Under the pieces are notes generated by a model. It did no database searches. It worked only from the letters and a program-made list of their open reading frames with translations, and had not been told where the DNA came from. Shown here one piece after another: positions 1 through 7,689 of a DNA stretch of 64,000 bases. The stretch comes from Hyphomicrobiales bacterium (lineage in GTDB: Bacteria; Pseudomonadota; Alphaproteobacteria; Rhizobiales; Rhizobiaceae): the NCBI GenBank assembly GCA_900468805.1, contig UEIF01000009.1, positions 1 through 64,000 of the forward strand. Reading direction: 5' to 3'. Each line of letters begins with the position of its first letter. Positions within the stretch are counted from its first letter, which is position 1. A program made the position numbers and the translations under genes.

Positions 1-1
1 C

Positions 2-289
2 GGCAATGGCGGGGGGGGTGGAAACGGTAATTCGGGCGGCAACGGCAATAGCAGTGGGAACAGCCGGTCCAGTTCGAACGGCGCCGGTAGTGCGAACAAT
101 GCGCCCTCGACATCCGGAGTACGCGCGAGCGAAGCTACGGACGGCTCGATCGACGTCCGGCATACCAACGGAATAACCGAAACCCTTCGGGCGGGACGTT
201 ACATCATGAAGGACGGCAAAGGCCGCACGATCATCAACAGGCGGGCGACATCTGCTGACGGCGCCCGGCTCGCGCGCCTTCTGCGCTAG
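2..289 (+). CDS. C-terminal part of a Gly/Asn/Ser-rich protein (5' end outside window)
   Basis: The reading frame is open from the first bases and ends at TAG 287-289, giving 95 residues. The first ~35 residues are almost only Gly, Asn and Ser; the last ~55 have ordinary composition with motifs such as IDVRHTNGITE and GKGRTIINRRA. Low-complexity Gly/Asn tracts are common in exported or surface proteins, but no signal peptide can be seen because the start is missing. Its stop shares the four bases CTAG at 286-289 with the stop of the convergent response regulator. I do not recognise the family. Confidence 0.6.
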   Translation, partial: GNGGGGGNGNSGGNGNSSGNSRSSSNGAGSANNAPSTSGVRASEATDGSIDVRHTNGITETLRAGRYIMKDGKGRTIINRRATSADGARLARLLR

Positions 290-909
290 CGTTTTTCACG
301 CCACCGCAAGGCAGCTTCCGTCCTGTTCGTGACGCCGAGCTTTGTCAGGATCTGGGTCATATGATGCTTTACCGTTTTCTCCTGTAGATCGAGACGCAGG
401 CCGATGTGCTTGTTTGAAAGGCCTTGCGCAACGAGATCCATCACCTCGCGTTCCCGAGGGGTAAGTGCATCCCTGTCCGATGCCTGGCCGCTCAAGGAAT
501 ATTCCATGACTTTGGCCGACATCGCTGGGGAGACGTAGCGGGCCCCCTTGAAAACGGTGCGGATCGCTTCGGCCAGACCGCGTGAACCAACACCCTTGAG
601 AATGTAGCCCTTTGCTCCGCGCTGCAGCGCTTCGACGAGCGTATCGACTTCCTCTGAGGCCGTGAGCATGAGGATTTTGGTATCCGGGCTTATGGAAAGA
701 ATCTCGTCGATCACCGAGAGCCCGTCGCCGGGCATCGACACATCGAGAAGCAGCACGTCCGGCCGGGTATCGGCGGCGATCATTGCGGCATCGGATGTGT
801 TGGCGCCTTCTCCAACGACGACAAAATCGCTGACCTCGGAGAGGCTGCGGGTCACCCCCTCGCGGAACAGCGGATGGTCGTCTACGACGCCGATCTTGAT
901 GGACGTCAT
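286..909 (-). CDS. NarL/FixJ-family response regulator
   Basis: 207 residues. The N-terminal receiver domain (about 3-120) has the acidic pair D10-D11, the phospho-acceptor D56 in LLLDVSMPG and the conserved Lys in YILKG. The C-terminal LuxR-type helix-turn-helix (about 148-203) begins LTPREREVMDLVAQGLSNK. The start has a strong ribosome site (GGAGGAAT) that overlaps the end of the histidine kinase gene, so the two are translationally linked. Phosphotransfer from that kinase should control its DNA binding. Targets are unknown; the exact EcfG-like promoter upstream of the operon suggests a link to envelope or general stress (inference). Confidence 0.93.
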   Translation of the reverse strand: MTSIKIGVVDDHPLFREGVTRSLSEVSDFVVVGEGANTSDAAMIAADTRPDVLLLDVSMPGDGLSVIDEILSISPDTKILMLTASEEVDTLVEALQRGAKGYILKGVGSRGLAEAIRTVFKGARYVSPAMSAKVMEYSLSGQASDRDALTPREREVMDLVAQGLSNKHIGLRLDLQEKTVKHHMTQILTKLGVTNRTEAALRWREKR

Positions 910-910
910 T

Positions 911-2299
911 CTATTCCTCCACTTCCATCGGCGCGAACGTCATGATGACAGTCGTTCCGCCTTCGCCGGTTTTTATGTCGAATTCGCCGCCAAGGCTATC
1001 GATACGCTCTTTGAGCCCCACAAGGCCGAGGCTCGCGGGTCTCACCTGCGTCGGATCAAAACCCTCGCCTCGGTCACTGACTTCGATGCGGACGCCGCCG
1101 TCCTGTGATGTTGCCCTGACAGCCTGCTGAACGCCACCGCCGTGGCGATAGGCATTGTTGAGTGCCTCCTGAATGAAGCGATAGATGCAAATCTTCAGAG
1201 CGGGGGCAAGTTCCGGATCGTCCTCGTCAATTGTTGTATCGACGGTGGTGCCGGTCTTCTGCTGATGGGCTTCGACAACGCGTTTGACGATCTCCGTAAT
1301 CGAAGCCTTCTCGATTTGCGGCAGGACCAGTCCCTTGCAGATATCGCGGATCTCCTTCATCGCCTCGGCAAGGCTCGAACGGATCCAGGCGAGTTCCTTC
1401 TCCCGCGCCTCCGGCTGGGTGGCGGCATCGACCAGCAGGTTGCTGTCGAGACGCAACGATGCATAGGCGACGTGCTGGGCGGGGCCGTCATGCAGATCGG
1501 CGCCAATGCTGCGCAGATAGGTTTCGTTCAAGGCCGCGGCGCGCTGGGAGGACAATTGAAGCCTGCGTTGCAGCCCGCGATTTTCGCTGAGGAGCGCAGA
1601 GAGTTCGTCCACTCTGGCCTTTAGCGCTTCGCGCTGGACCTCGATCGTTCGGCTGCCACGAAAGACGAGAATGGAGAGGACGAGGAAGAAGATTGCGGTC
1701 AGGCCGGCCACGGCCAGCCAGCTCCAGAGCCGTGCGCGTGTGAGGCTGTCTTCCAGGCCTTCGGCCGTTTCATAGAATTCAAGCACTGCCACAGCCTCTC
1801 CCGACCAAGGCTGCAGAACAGGATTGTAAATTTCCATGAGCTCCCTGCCGAGCCTGCGCTCCTCGGCGCTTTCGGGGTCGCTTGCGACTTCGTAACGTGC
1901 AACAAGCGAGCCCGCAAATGCTTGGGCGAGCTTGCCATTGACCGGAAACGTCTTCCCCACCAATTCCTTTTCATTGGAGTAGAGGATCGTGCCGTCACGG
2001 CGCCATAGCTTGAACGACACGAGACGGCGTCCGAGTGCGCCCTGCCCGAGCGTTTCGTCGAGCGCCTGGGCGCTTGCTTCATCGAGCAGCGATTGCTGCT
2101 GCATGTCCGGAAGCAATGGTGCGACGACGCTATCGACGTAGAGCGCCGTTGCAGCCCCGGAATTGTGAATGACGGCATCCTCGATGAGATGGGTGACGAT
2201 AAGCCCGATGACGAACATTGCACCGAGGGATACAAGCCCTCCCATGATGAGGAATTGGGAGGCGAGGGAGCGGGCGTTCCAGCGTAAGAGCCAGTTCAT
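911..2299 (-). CDS. membrane sensor histidine kinase (HisKA_3 / NarX-DegS type)
   Basis: 462 residues from ATG 2299; a TTG at 2329 would add ten residues but has no ribosome site. A transmembrane helix (about 15-40), a periplasmic loop of roughly 150 residues and a second helix (about 191-214) are followed by a coiled linker. The H box, DLHDGPAQH, has the phospho-acceptor His near 270 and is typical of HisKA_3 kinases that pair with LuxR-type regulators. The ATP-binding domain shows the N box (QEALNNAYRHG), a G box (DRGEGFD) and GLVGLKERI. It is cognate to the adjacent regulator. The ligand is unknown. Confidence 0.92.
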   Translation of the reverse strand: MNWLLRWNARSLASQFLIMGGLVSLGAMFVIGLIVTHLIEDAVIHNSGAATALYVDSVVAPLLPDMQQQSLLDEASAQALDETLGQGALGRRLVSFKLWRRDGTILYSNEKELVGKTFPVNGKLAQAFAGSLVARYEVASDPESAEERRLGRELMEIYNPVLQPWSGEAVAVLEFYETAEGLEDSLTRARLWSWLAVAGLTAIFFLVLSILVFRGSRTIEVQREALKARVDELSALLSENRGLQRRLQLSSQRAAALNETYLRSIGADLHDGPAQHVAYASLRLDSNLLVDAATQPEAREKELAWIRSSLAEAMKEIRDICKGLVLPQIEKASITEIVKRVVEAHQQKTGTTVDTTIDEDDPELAPALKICIYRFIQEALNNAYRHGGGVQQAVRATSQDGGVRIEVSDRGEGFDPTQVRPASLGLVGLKERIDSLGGEFDIKTGEGGTTVIMTFAPMEVEE

Positions 2300-2357
2300 T
2301 TCCAACCTGAGTTGCGACGATTCATTCAAACTATCGCATTGGCCGGACTTTTCCAGT

Positions 2358-2528
2358 TCACCTGGCCTCGATGAGGTCTGCGCCCGCGACGCTGGCGGTC
2401 AACTGGCCCGTGTCGCCCGACATGGCCGTACCGAAAACATAGAGTATGGCGGCAAGAAAGATGACGAGCGCCAGCAGGGATGCGTTCCATGCGCTGGAAA
2501 TTTCCGGGATGTCGTTCCTGTCGTCCAT
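2358..2528 (-). CDS. small single-pass membrane protein, 56 residues
   Basis: Reading the minus strand from ATG 2528 to TGA 2358 gives 56 codons with a clear ribosome site (GAGGAG, 8 bases upstream). An acidic N-terminus (MDDRNDIPEISSAWNA) is followed by one hydrophobic helix (LLALVIFLAAILYVFGTA) and a short polar tail. An EcfG-like promoter lies 30 bases upstream. The histidine kinase begins 58 bases downstream, so the gene heads a three-gene operon. It could be a small sensor or modulator of the kinase, or an unrelated stress-induced membrane peptide. Family not recognised. Confidence 0.7.
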   Translation of the reverse strand: MDDRNDIPEISSAWNASLLALVIFLAAILYVFGTAMSGDTGQLTASVAGADLIEAR

Positions 2529-2922
2529 GATTGAACTCCTCTTTCGATGGAGAGCCGAACGAGTGGGGCGAGAGTGCGTTCCGGCTGCGGGACTTCAGTC
2601 CGACCGTCATCAGACCAAAGTCCGAAGCAAATCCGACTGAGGTCCGAGCGTCGAAACACCGGGAATGCGGGTCGTTGGTCTGGCGGCGGTCGACCGGGCT
2701 TCCGACGGTCAACGGAGCCGCTGGTGGTGCCGTGACCGGCGCGGTTGTCGGCAGCCCGGTCGGCGCCGCGGTTGAATGCGAATGCCCGCGATGACGGCTA
2801 TCGCATGCCACTGTTAAATGGCTTTCGAATGAGCAGTATTCAGGCCAGCCGGCAGCCGTGCCATAAAGGCGAGCGAAGGGCATCGCTCACCTCAATCTGG
2901 AGCGGACGGATGCTGCCGGCTT
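2529..2922. other. non-coding interval between the two-component operon and the polysaccharide operon
   Basis: About 390 bases with no convincing gene. It holds the EcfG-like promoter at 2558-2582 and the 3' end of the leftward glycosyltransferase operon. Overlapping open frames here lack ribosome sites and have shuffled-looking composition, so I treat them as chance. Confidence 0.55.
2558..2582 (-). promoter_or_regulatory. EcfG (general stress response sigma)-like promoter
   Basis: On the minus strand GGAAC (2582-2578) is followed by exactly 16 bases and CGTT (2561-2558). This matches the EcfG consensus GGAAC-N16/17-CGTT of Alphaproteobacteria with no mismatch. The -10 element ends 30 bases before the ATG of the 56-residue membrane protein gene. 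Confidence 0.6.
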
Positions 2923-3900
2923 TCAACGCGATAAGGCTTGCCAGGGCGAAATTCTTCCAAAGAAGTTGGCGATGGCCGAGAGCGAGGCAGCCCGCATGCG
3001 CAACAGTCTTTGCCGGCGAAGGGCATCGACGCGCGTTCCCGGTGCCTTTGCAAGCGCTGCCCGGGCATCTCTCACCGGATCCACCAGACTGGCCGCAACT
3101 TCGGGCAAGTCATCCACTTCGGCCTCGAGGCGTGTGAGATAGGCATTGAGCCCATCTGCGGCGGCCTGCCGCAGCCGCCGGGTCGGGGCATTCCGCAGGC
3201 TACGCGTCGCCCAACGCAGATGCTCCTGGGCATGTCGGTGTAGCGCCTGCGGATGCTTATAGGCTCTGTGGTCGCCAAGCATATCGGCGACGAATGCCAC
3301 TTCTCCGAGTTCGCCGCAGCGCCACCAGAGCTCCATGTCCTGGAGGTACTGCCAGGCGGGATCCCAGCGACCGGCCTTGAAGAAGACGTCGGTACGGATG
3401 GTTGCGCCCGGCATCGCGACCATATTGTTGAGCAGCAGCAATTCCCGGAACGCCTCACCGCTGTTGCTGTAACTCCATCCGAAGCGGCGGCCGGGAATGG
3501 GATCACCCTCATAGGTGATCTGACGGAAACGGCCGTGGATCAGGGCAGGGTGGCGCATTGCCGCGCGCCCGATGGCGTGTAGCGCGCCCGGCGCGAGACG
3601 GTCGTCGGCATGCAGCGTGACGAGGTAATCGGCGTTCGCACCGGCGGTATAGGCGCGATTCCAGTTGTCCGTGCGCGGCACGGTGTCCGGGTGCAGGGCC
3701 GGCTTCAGCAGTGGAGACGAGTAGGATGCGATCATTTCCCGACTGCCGTCCGTGGAGCCGTTGTCGCAGATATGCACCTCGAAGTCAGGATAATCCTGTG
3801 CGAGAGCGCTATCGAGCGCCTCGGCAAGTGTCTCAACATTGTTGAAGCAGGGTATGATAATGGCGAGAGAGGGTAATTTGTTCGATGTCCCGGCTGTCAT
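2923..3900 (-). CDS. family 2 (GT-A) glycosyltransferase
   Basis: 325 residues from ATG 3900, chosen because it follows GGGAG and starts just before the domain; the open frame extends further upstream without merit. The GT-A start IIIPCFNNVETLAEAL, the CDNGSTDGSRE segment and a DXD-like HADD motif are present. The C-terminal ~100 residues are Arg/Ala-rich and helical. It is the last gene of the leftward operon that starts at 7512. It presumably transfers a sugar made with the help of the upstream nucleotidyltransferase and phosphatase. Donor and acceptor cannot be read from sequence. Confidence 0.88.
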   Translation of the reverse strand: MTAGTSNKLPSLAIIIPCFNNVETLAEALDSALAQDYPDFEVHICDNGSTDGSREMIASYSSPLLKPALHPDTVPRTDNWNRAYTAGANADYLVTLHADDRLAPGALHAIGRAAMRHPALIHGRFRQITYEGDPIPGRRFGWSYSNSGEAFRELLLLNNMVAMPGATIRTDVFFKAGRWDPAWQYLQDMELWWRCGELGEVAFVADMLGDHRAYKHPQALHRHAQEHLRWATRSLRNAPTRRLRQAAADGLNAYLTRLEAEVDDLPEVAASLVDPVRDARAALAKAPGTRVDALRRQRLLRMRAASLSAIANFFGRISPWQALSR

Positions 3901-3988
3901 GGTGAACTCCCGTTTACTCGGTCTCTGATCCCGTGAACGCGTGTCGAGGAAGCAGAAGGGACCCGTCTCTTCCCCCCGTCGTCGACGC

Positions 3989-4732
3989 CTAGCCGGCAAG
4001 GGCCGTATCTGCGATCTTGACATCGAATACGTCACGCGCCGGCAAAGTCCGGACATCCAAACCGTGTGCGACAACGCCATTCAGCATAGGGCAGACAAAA
4101 AGCAGACCGTTATGCGAGAGGCTCGCCCGGTTCTGCAGACTGTGGGCCAGAGCCAGATGAAAGACGGCGACGTTGCGGAAGGCATAGACGCCTGCCGATG
4201 CATTATCGGAAATGACGACCTTCTCCCGCGCTTCCAGCACCCGGCCATCATCTCCAATCCTAAGATAGCTGTATTGCGGATGGCGGGAGCCAAATGTCAG
4301 TGCAAGACCGCCGAGATTGGGGTCCGTTGCAAAAATTGCAGCAATGTCCGCATCGCTGTCGAACATGATGTCGCAGAGATCGACGACGACGGGCGCATCC
4401 GGAAAAGCGACGAGTGCCGCACCGGCCGCAGCACTCCAGGCCGCCCCGCCGCTCATTTCGGACAGCCAGACGATCCGCGCTGCCGGATAGCGTGTCAATA
4501 ATGTTTCCCTGGCGTAGCGCCGCGATACGGGCTTGTCCCTTAGTACGAAAACAGGCACCGCGCCGCCGTTCCACCAGGCGCGCGCTTCCAGCGTGGCGCC
4601 GAGCAGTGTCGTCTCTTCCACCGGAATTTCCGCCTTCACCGAGCCGTCAGCCCGTTCAAAATCATTCCCGGCCATGGGAATGATGATGTTTAGCGGCGCT
4701 GTCGCGTCCGGTCTGGTGGCGACATCATGCAT
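3989..4732 (-). CDS. divergent sugar nucleotidyltransferase-like protein
   Basis: 247 residues from ATG 4732, which overlaps the end of the upstream gene by 8 bases (translational coupling). It has the fold pattern of NTP_transferase proteins (start LNIIIPMAGNDFER; later SRHPQYSYLRIGDDGRV and AREKVVISDNASAGVYAF). The glycine-rich nucleotide loop GxGxR is replaced by AGNDFER, and the usual NSDQ segment reads DLCDIMFDS. Similar EK-VIS and AGxYxF segments occur in both domains of the neighbouring protein, so the genes are probably paralogous. It may be an altered-specificity enzyme or a non-catalytic partner subunit. Confidence 0.75.
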   Translation of the reverse strand: MHDVATRPDATAPLNIIIPMAGNDFERADGSVKAEIPVEETTLLGATLEARAWWNGGAVPVFVLRDKPVSRRYARETLLTRYPAARIVWLSEMSGGAAWSAAAGAALVAFPDAPVVVDLCDIMFDSDADIAAIFATDPNLGGLALTFGSRHPQYSYLRIGDDGRVLEAREKVVISDNASAGVYAFRNVAVFHLALAHSLQNRASLSHNGLLFVCPMLNGVVAHGLDVRTLPARDVFDVKIADTALAG

Positions 4733-6218
4733 AGGCAGGCTCGCGGCCTTGCAGATATTCGGCCAGGTCCTCGGGTGTGCCAAGCCCATGCATGCTCCTG
4801 ACGTCGATCTCGTAAACGCCGATGCGAGCGCCGTTGCGGATGGCGTAATTATAGGCGGGGCAGACATAGAACTCGTTGTTGGTGCGGTCGTTGTGCACCA
4901 TCATGTCGAGCGCCCCCTTCATGAAATCGCCGGCGCGGCGGAAGAAGTAGATGCCGACCGTCGCCAGTTCGGAGATTGGCTGCTTTTCGGCAACCCTGAG
5001 CACGAAGCCTGCCGCATCGGTTTCGGCGAAGGACCATTTCGGATCGCGCTTCGGATCGCGGAAAACGAGGATCGACCCGTCGAGATCGCGCGACATGCAG
5101 TCGTCGATGAAATCGACGATGCGCATGTCGACCACCTGGTCTGAATTGGCGATGAGAAGGGGTGCCTCCTCGTCAAGGTGCTGGCGCGCCAGAAGAACGG
5201 TGCAGGCAGTGCCCTCGGTGACATGGTCGACCGAAACGACCTCGACACCCCGCGAGCGAAGCTCGGCCACCCCATCCGCCTGGCTGTCCAGATGTTCTCG
5301 CAGCAGCAAGACCGTCGGCTGTCCGCCCGGCGGCAGGGTATTTTCCAGCACGTGCTGGATCATCGGCCGGCCAAGCACATCGATGAAGGGCTTCGGGCGG
5401 GCGAAGCCGACCTTGGCAAAACGGCTGCCCCGGCCGGCGGCCGGCACCACCAGTTGCACGGGCCGTGTGGCCTGTGCGGAGGACAGGCGGCGTACGCCGT
5501 TCACCTCGAAATTCTCGATCATTTTGGGGTTGTAGAAGCTGTGGTAACGATCCGCGGGAATGCTTGCGGAAACGACGCGGCCGCCATCCAGGATCACTTC
5601 GTTCAACGAGGAACTGACATAGTAGCGGTCTTCTACCGTGACACCGTGCCGCAAGGCGGCAGTCGCGGCCTTGAAGAAGATCTGAGCCTCGCGGAAATAG
5701 TAGAATCCGGCGATTGCCTTGTTGCTGATCACATCCTTCTCGGACGTGCGGTTGACGAGACCGTCGTCGCCGAGCGTCGCATAGGACCAGCGCGGGTGGA
5801 TCGTCTCGAAAGTGATGACGCCGGCATCTGCCTCGGCCGCCTCGAATTCCGCAATCACGGATGCAAGGCGGGTGTCGATGATCTGGTCGCTGTTGGCGAT
5901 AACCAGCGGCTCAGTGGGACCGATCCTGTCGATGGCCATCAGGCAAGTGCAGAGCGCGCCAGCCGTCGGGCCTTTCAGCATCACCACCTCGGAGCGGCCG
6001 TTCGTGCTCAGGTCGAAGATCCGCTCATAGGAATATTTGACGGCATCCTGCTGATCGACGACGAAGAGGAAATGCGTGTCGCCGCCGAGCGACTTCAAGT
6101 TCTCGATGGCCCACAGAATCATCGGCTTTCCGGCGACTTCGATGAGGGGGCGCGGATAAGCATAGTCTTCCGGGCTGAAATGCGGGCTTGGGCCCGTGGT
6201 GGGGAACAGGACGATCAT
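4725..6218 (-). CDS. tandem-domain sugar nucleotidyltransferase (two NTP_transferase domains)
   Basis: 497 residues. Domain 1 (about 1-240) starts FPTTGPSPHF and has NSDQIID at 109-115 and SEKDVIS near 159-165. Domain 2 (about 252-497) starts VVPAAGRGSRF, with a complete GxGxR loop (262-266), ARPKPFIDVLGRPM, NSDQVVD at 358-364, AEKQPIS and a C-terminal GLGTPEDL. Only domain 2 looks fully catalytic; domain 1 lacks the loop Arg. Such enzymes join a sugar 1-phosphate to a nucleotide. A double-domain version is unusual for this family. It overlaps both neighbours by a few bases, so the operon is tightly coupled. Confidence 0.85.
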   Translation of the reverse strand: MIVLFPTTGPSPHFSPEDYAYPRPLIEVAGKPMILWAIENLKSLGGDTHFLFVVDQQDAVKYSYERIFDLSTNGRSEVVMLKGPTAGALCTCLMAIDRIGPTEPLVIANSDQIIDTRLASVIAEFEAAEADAGVITFETIHPRWSYATLGDDGLVNRTSEKDVISNKAIAGFYYFREAQIFFKAATAALRHGVTVEDRYYVSSSLNEVILDGGRVVSASIPADRYHSFYNPKMIENFEVNGVRRLSSAQATRPVQLVVPAAGRGSRFAKVGFARPKPFIDVLGRPMIQHVLENTLPPGGQPTVLLLREHLDSQADGVAELRSRGVEVVSVDHVTEGTACTVLLARQHLDEEAPLLIANSDQVVDMRIVDFIDDCMSRDLDGSILVFRDPKRDPKWSFAETDAAGFVLRVAEKQPISELATVGIYFFRRAGDFMKGALDMMVHNDRTNNEFYVCPAYNYAIRNGARIGVYEIDVRSMHGLGTPEDLAEYLQGREPAYA

Positions 6219-6844
6219 GCCATCACCTCCGATACACGCTTGATCTCCGATACGATCCGGCCATGGATGACGTCGGCCGGCGTGCCGATCTGCATGACGT
6301 AAGCTCCGCTGTCGCGTGCGGCTTTCAGGCCATATTCATTGTCCTCAAGGATCAGGCACTCATCCGGCCTCAGGCCGAAGCGCTCCATCGTCGTCACATA
6401 CATTTCCGGATCCGGCTTGGCGCGGGTGACGTCCTCGTTGGAGACGATGAGGTCGATATATTCCATCAATCCGGCACGACGCATCATGGATTCGATGGTG
6501 ACACGGATCGAATTCGAGCAGACGGCGATCTTGTAGCCATCGTGCTTGAGGCGGCTCAACGCATACTGATGAGCAAACACCGGCTTGCAGCGGGTGTAGA
6601 TCAATTCCATCGTATAGTCCTGCTTCAGCTCGTGGATCAGCTCGTTCAGCCCTTTCGGCAGGCCATTGGAACGAGAGAGGATCTCCAGCTTACGACGGGT
6701 CGGCAGGCCGTCGAATGTAGTCAGATGCGCCTGCCGGTCGATCGGCATGCCAAAAAGATCGAGCGCCCGGTTCAGGGCCTCGTAGTGCCATTCCTTGGCG
6801 TCGATCAGCACGCCATCCATGTCGAACAACACAGCACGGATCAT
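6215..6844 (-). CDS. HAD-superfamily phosphatase / phosphoglucomutase-like hydrolase
   Basis: 209 residues. HAD motif I is AVLFDMDGVLID (nucleophile Asp and general-acid Asp), motif II is CSNS, and motifs III/IV are KPDPEMY and LILEDNEYG. A four-helix cap between motifs I and II places it with the beta-phosphoglucomutase/GPH group. The first base overlaps the upstream phosphodiesterase gene (ATGA junction) and its end overlaps the tandem nucleotidyltransferase by 4 bases. In this context it probably dephosphorylates or isomerises a phosphosugar intermediate, but the substrate cannot be told. Confidence 0.88.
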   Translation of the reverse strand: MIRAVLFDMDGVLIDAKEWHYEALNRALDLFGMPIDRQAHLTTFDGLPTRRKLEILSRSNGLPKGLNELIHELKQDYTMELIYTRCKPVFAHQYALSRLKHDGYKIAVCSNSIRVTIESMMRRAGLMEYIDLIVSNEDVTRAKPDPEMYVTTMERFGLRPDECLILEDNEYGLKAARDSGAYVMQIGTPADVIHGRIVSEIKRVSEVMA

Positions 6845-7512
6845 GTGACTTCCTCCTCAACCATCCAGGCAAAGCTCTGCTCGGCTGCATCGGGCAGATC
6901 GGTGCAGATCATCAGCCGCTCAAGTGGAAGACCGCTCTTTGCAGCCTGCCGCAATTCGCCAGACCAGGCGGCCCAGACCGCTTCATGCGCTCGCTTGTGC
7001 AGTTCCGGCGAAACCATCGCGACATATTTGCCGTGTCTGAGATCGTCGATCGCGCGTTCGATCGACGCCGGCTTCTCGGTGAAGGAATCCACCCAGACAC
7101 CCTGGCAGCGTTCGTAGAAGGACGGGTAGAGCTCGACCTCGCTGAAGCGGGTGAAGACGGGGATATCGCTGTCGAGATAAGGCCTGAGATCGGGAACCGA
7201 GGCGTCGAAAACGAAGGAGCGTTTCGTCACCCCATACTGTTCGAGCATCGGCACAAGGATCGGGCAGAGACCGTCAGCCTTTATGTTGATGGCCAGCCGT
7301 CCGGGGGTGCCATTTGCCGTATAGCACTCAAGAACGCGCTCGAAAGGCAGCGCCCCGGTTGTAGGAGGATCGTGTGAAATAACCAGTTCGCCATTCAGAT
7401 CGCGAACATCGAGTTCGACGCCGTGTCCGGCTTCAAATGCCTTGTTGAATGCCCCTAAACTGTTCCGCTCATGGGGCGCATGCCACCAGCCGCGATGTGC
7501 GAGTATCATCAT
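6841..7512 (-). CDS. glycerophosphodiester phosphodiesterase-like protein
   Basis: 223 residues from ATG 7512, chosen because GAGGGG lies 7 bases upstream; an ATG at 7545 would add 11 residues. The family's catalytic parts are present: LAHRG near the start, ELDVRD, VISHD and a terminal MICTDLPD segment. GDPD enzymes cleave glycerophosphodiesters to glycerol 3-phosphate plus an alcohol. Here the gene is first in an operon with a HAD phosphatase, nucleotidyltransferases and a glycosyltransferase, so a role in a phosphate-linked glycan or its precursor is more likely than lipid scavenging (inference). Confidence 0.82.
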   Translation of the reverse strand: MMILAHRGWWHAPHERNSLGAFNKAFEAGHGVELDVRDLNGELVISHDPPTTGALPFERVLECYTANGTPGRLAINIKADGLCPILVPMLEQYGVTKRSFVFDASVPDLRPYLDSDIPVFTRFSEVELYPSFYERCQGVWVDSFTEKPASIERAIDDLRHGKYVAMVSPELHKRAHEAVWAAWSGELRQAAKSGLPLERLMICTDLPDAAEQSFAWMVEEEVT

Positions 7513-7604
7513 GATGATGCCCCTCAGACCAATCTTCATATGCATGATTGTAATTTCGTCTTAACTATGCAGAAGTGAGTATAAACCGTCAATATAGAAT
7601 ATAC

Positions 7605-7624
7605 ACCAAAGTTGTTACTTTGGT
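7605..7624. promoter_or_regulatory. inverted repeat between divergent operons, possible operator
   Basis: ACCAAAG (7605-7611) and CTTTGGT (7618-7624) form a perfect 7-base inverted repeat with a 6-base spacer, in the AT-rich interval between the leftward operon (start 7512) and the rightward flippase gene (start 7690). Symmetry and position suit a dimeric regulator; none is encoded next to it. Confidence 0.4.
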
Positions 7625-7689
7625 AACACATGCAAGGCGCGTAGTAGTGCAGAATTTACCTCGGTTTTAACTAAAAAGAATGTGTGACC

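Noticed and set aside
2326..2883. 185-codon minus-strand frame over the start of the two-component operon
   Set aside because: It overlaps the 56-residue membrane protein gene in another frame and has no start signal.
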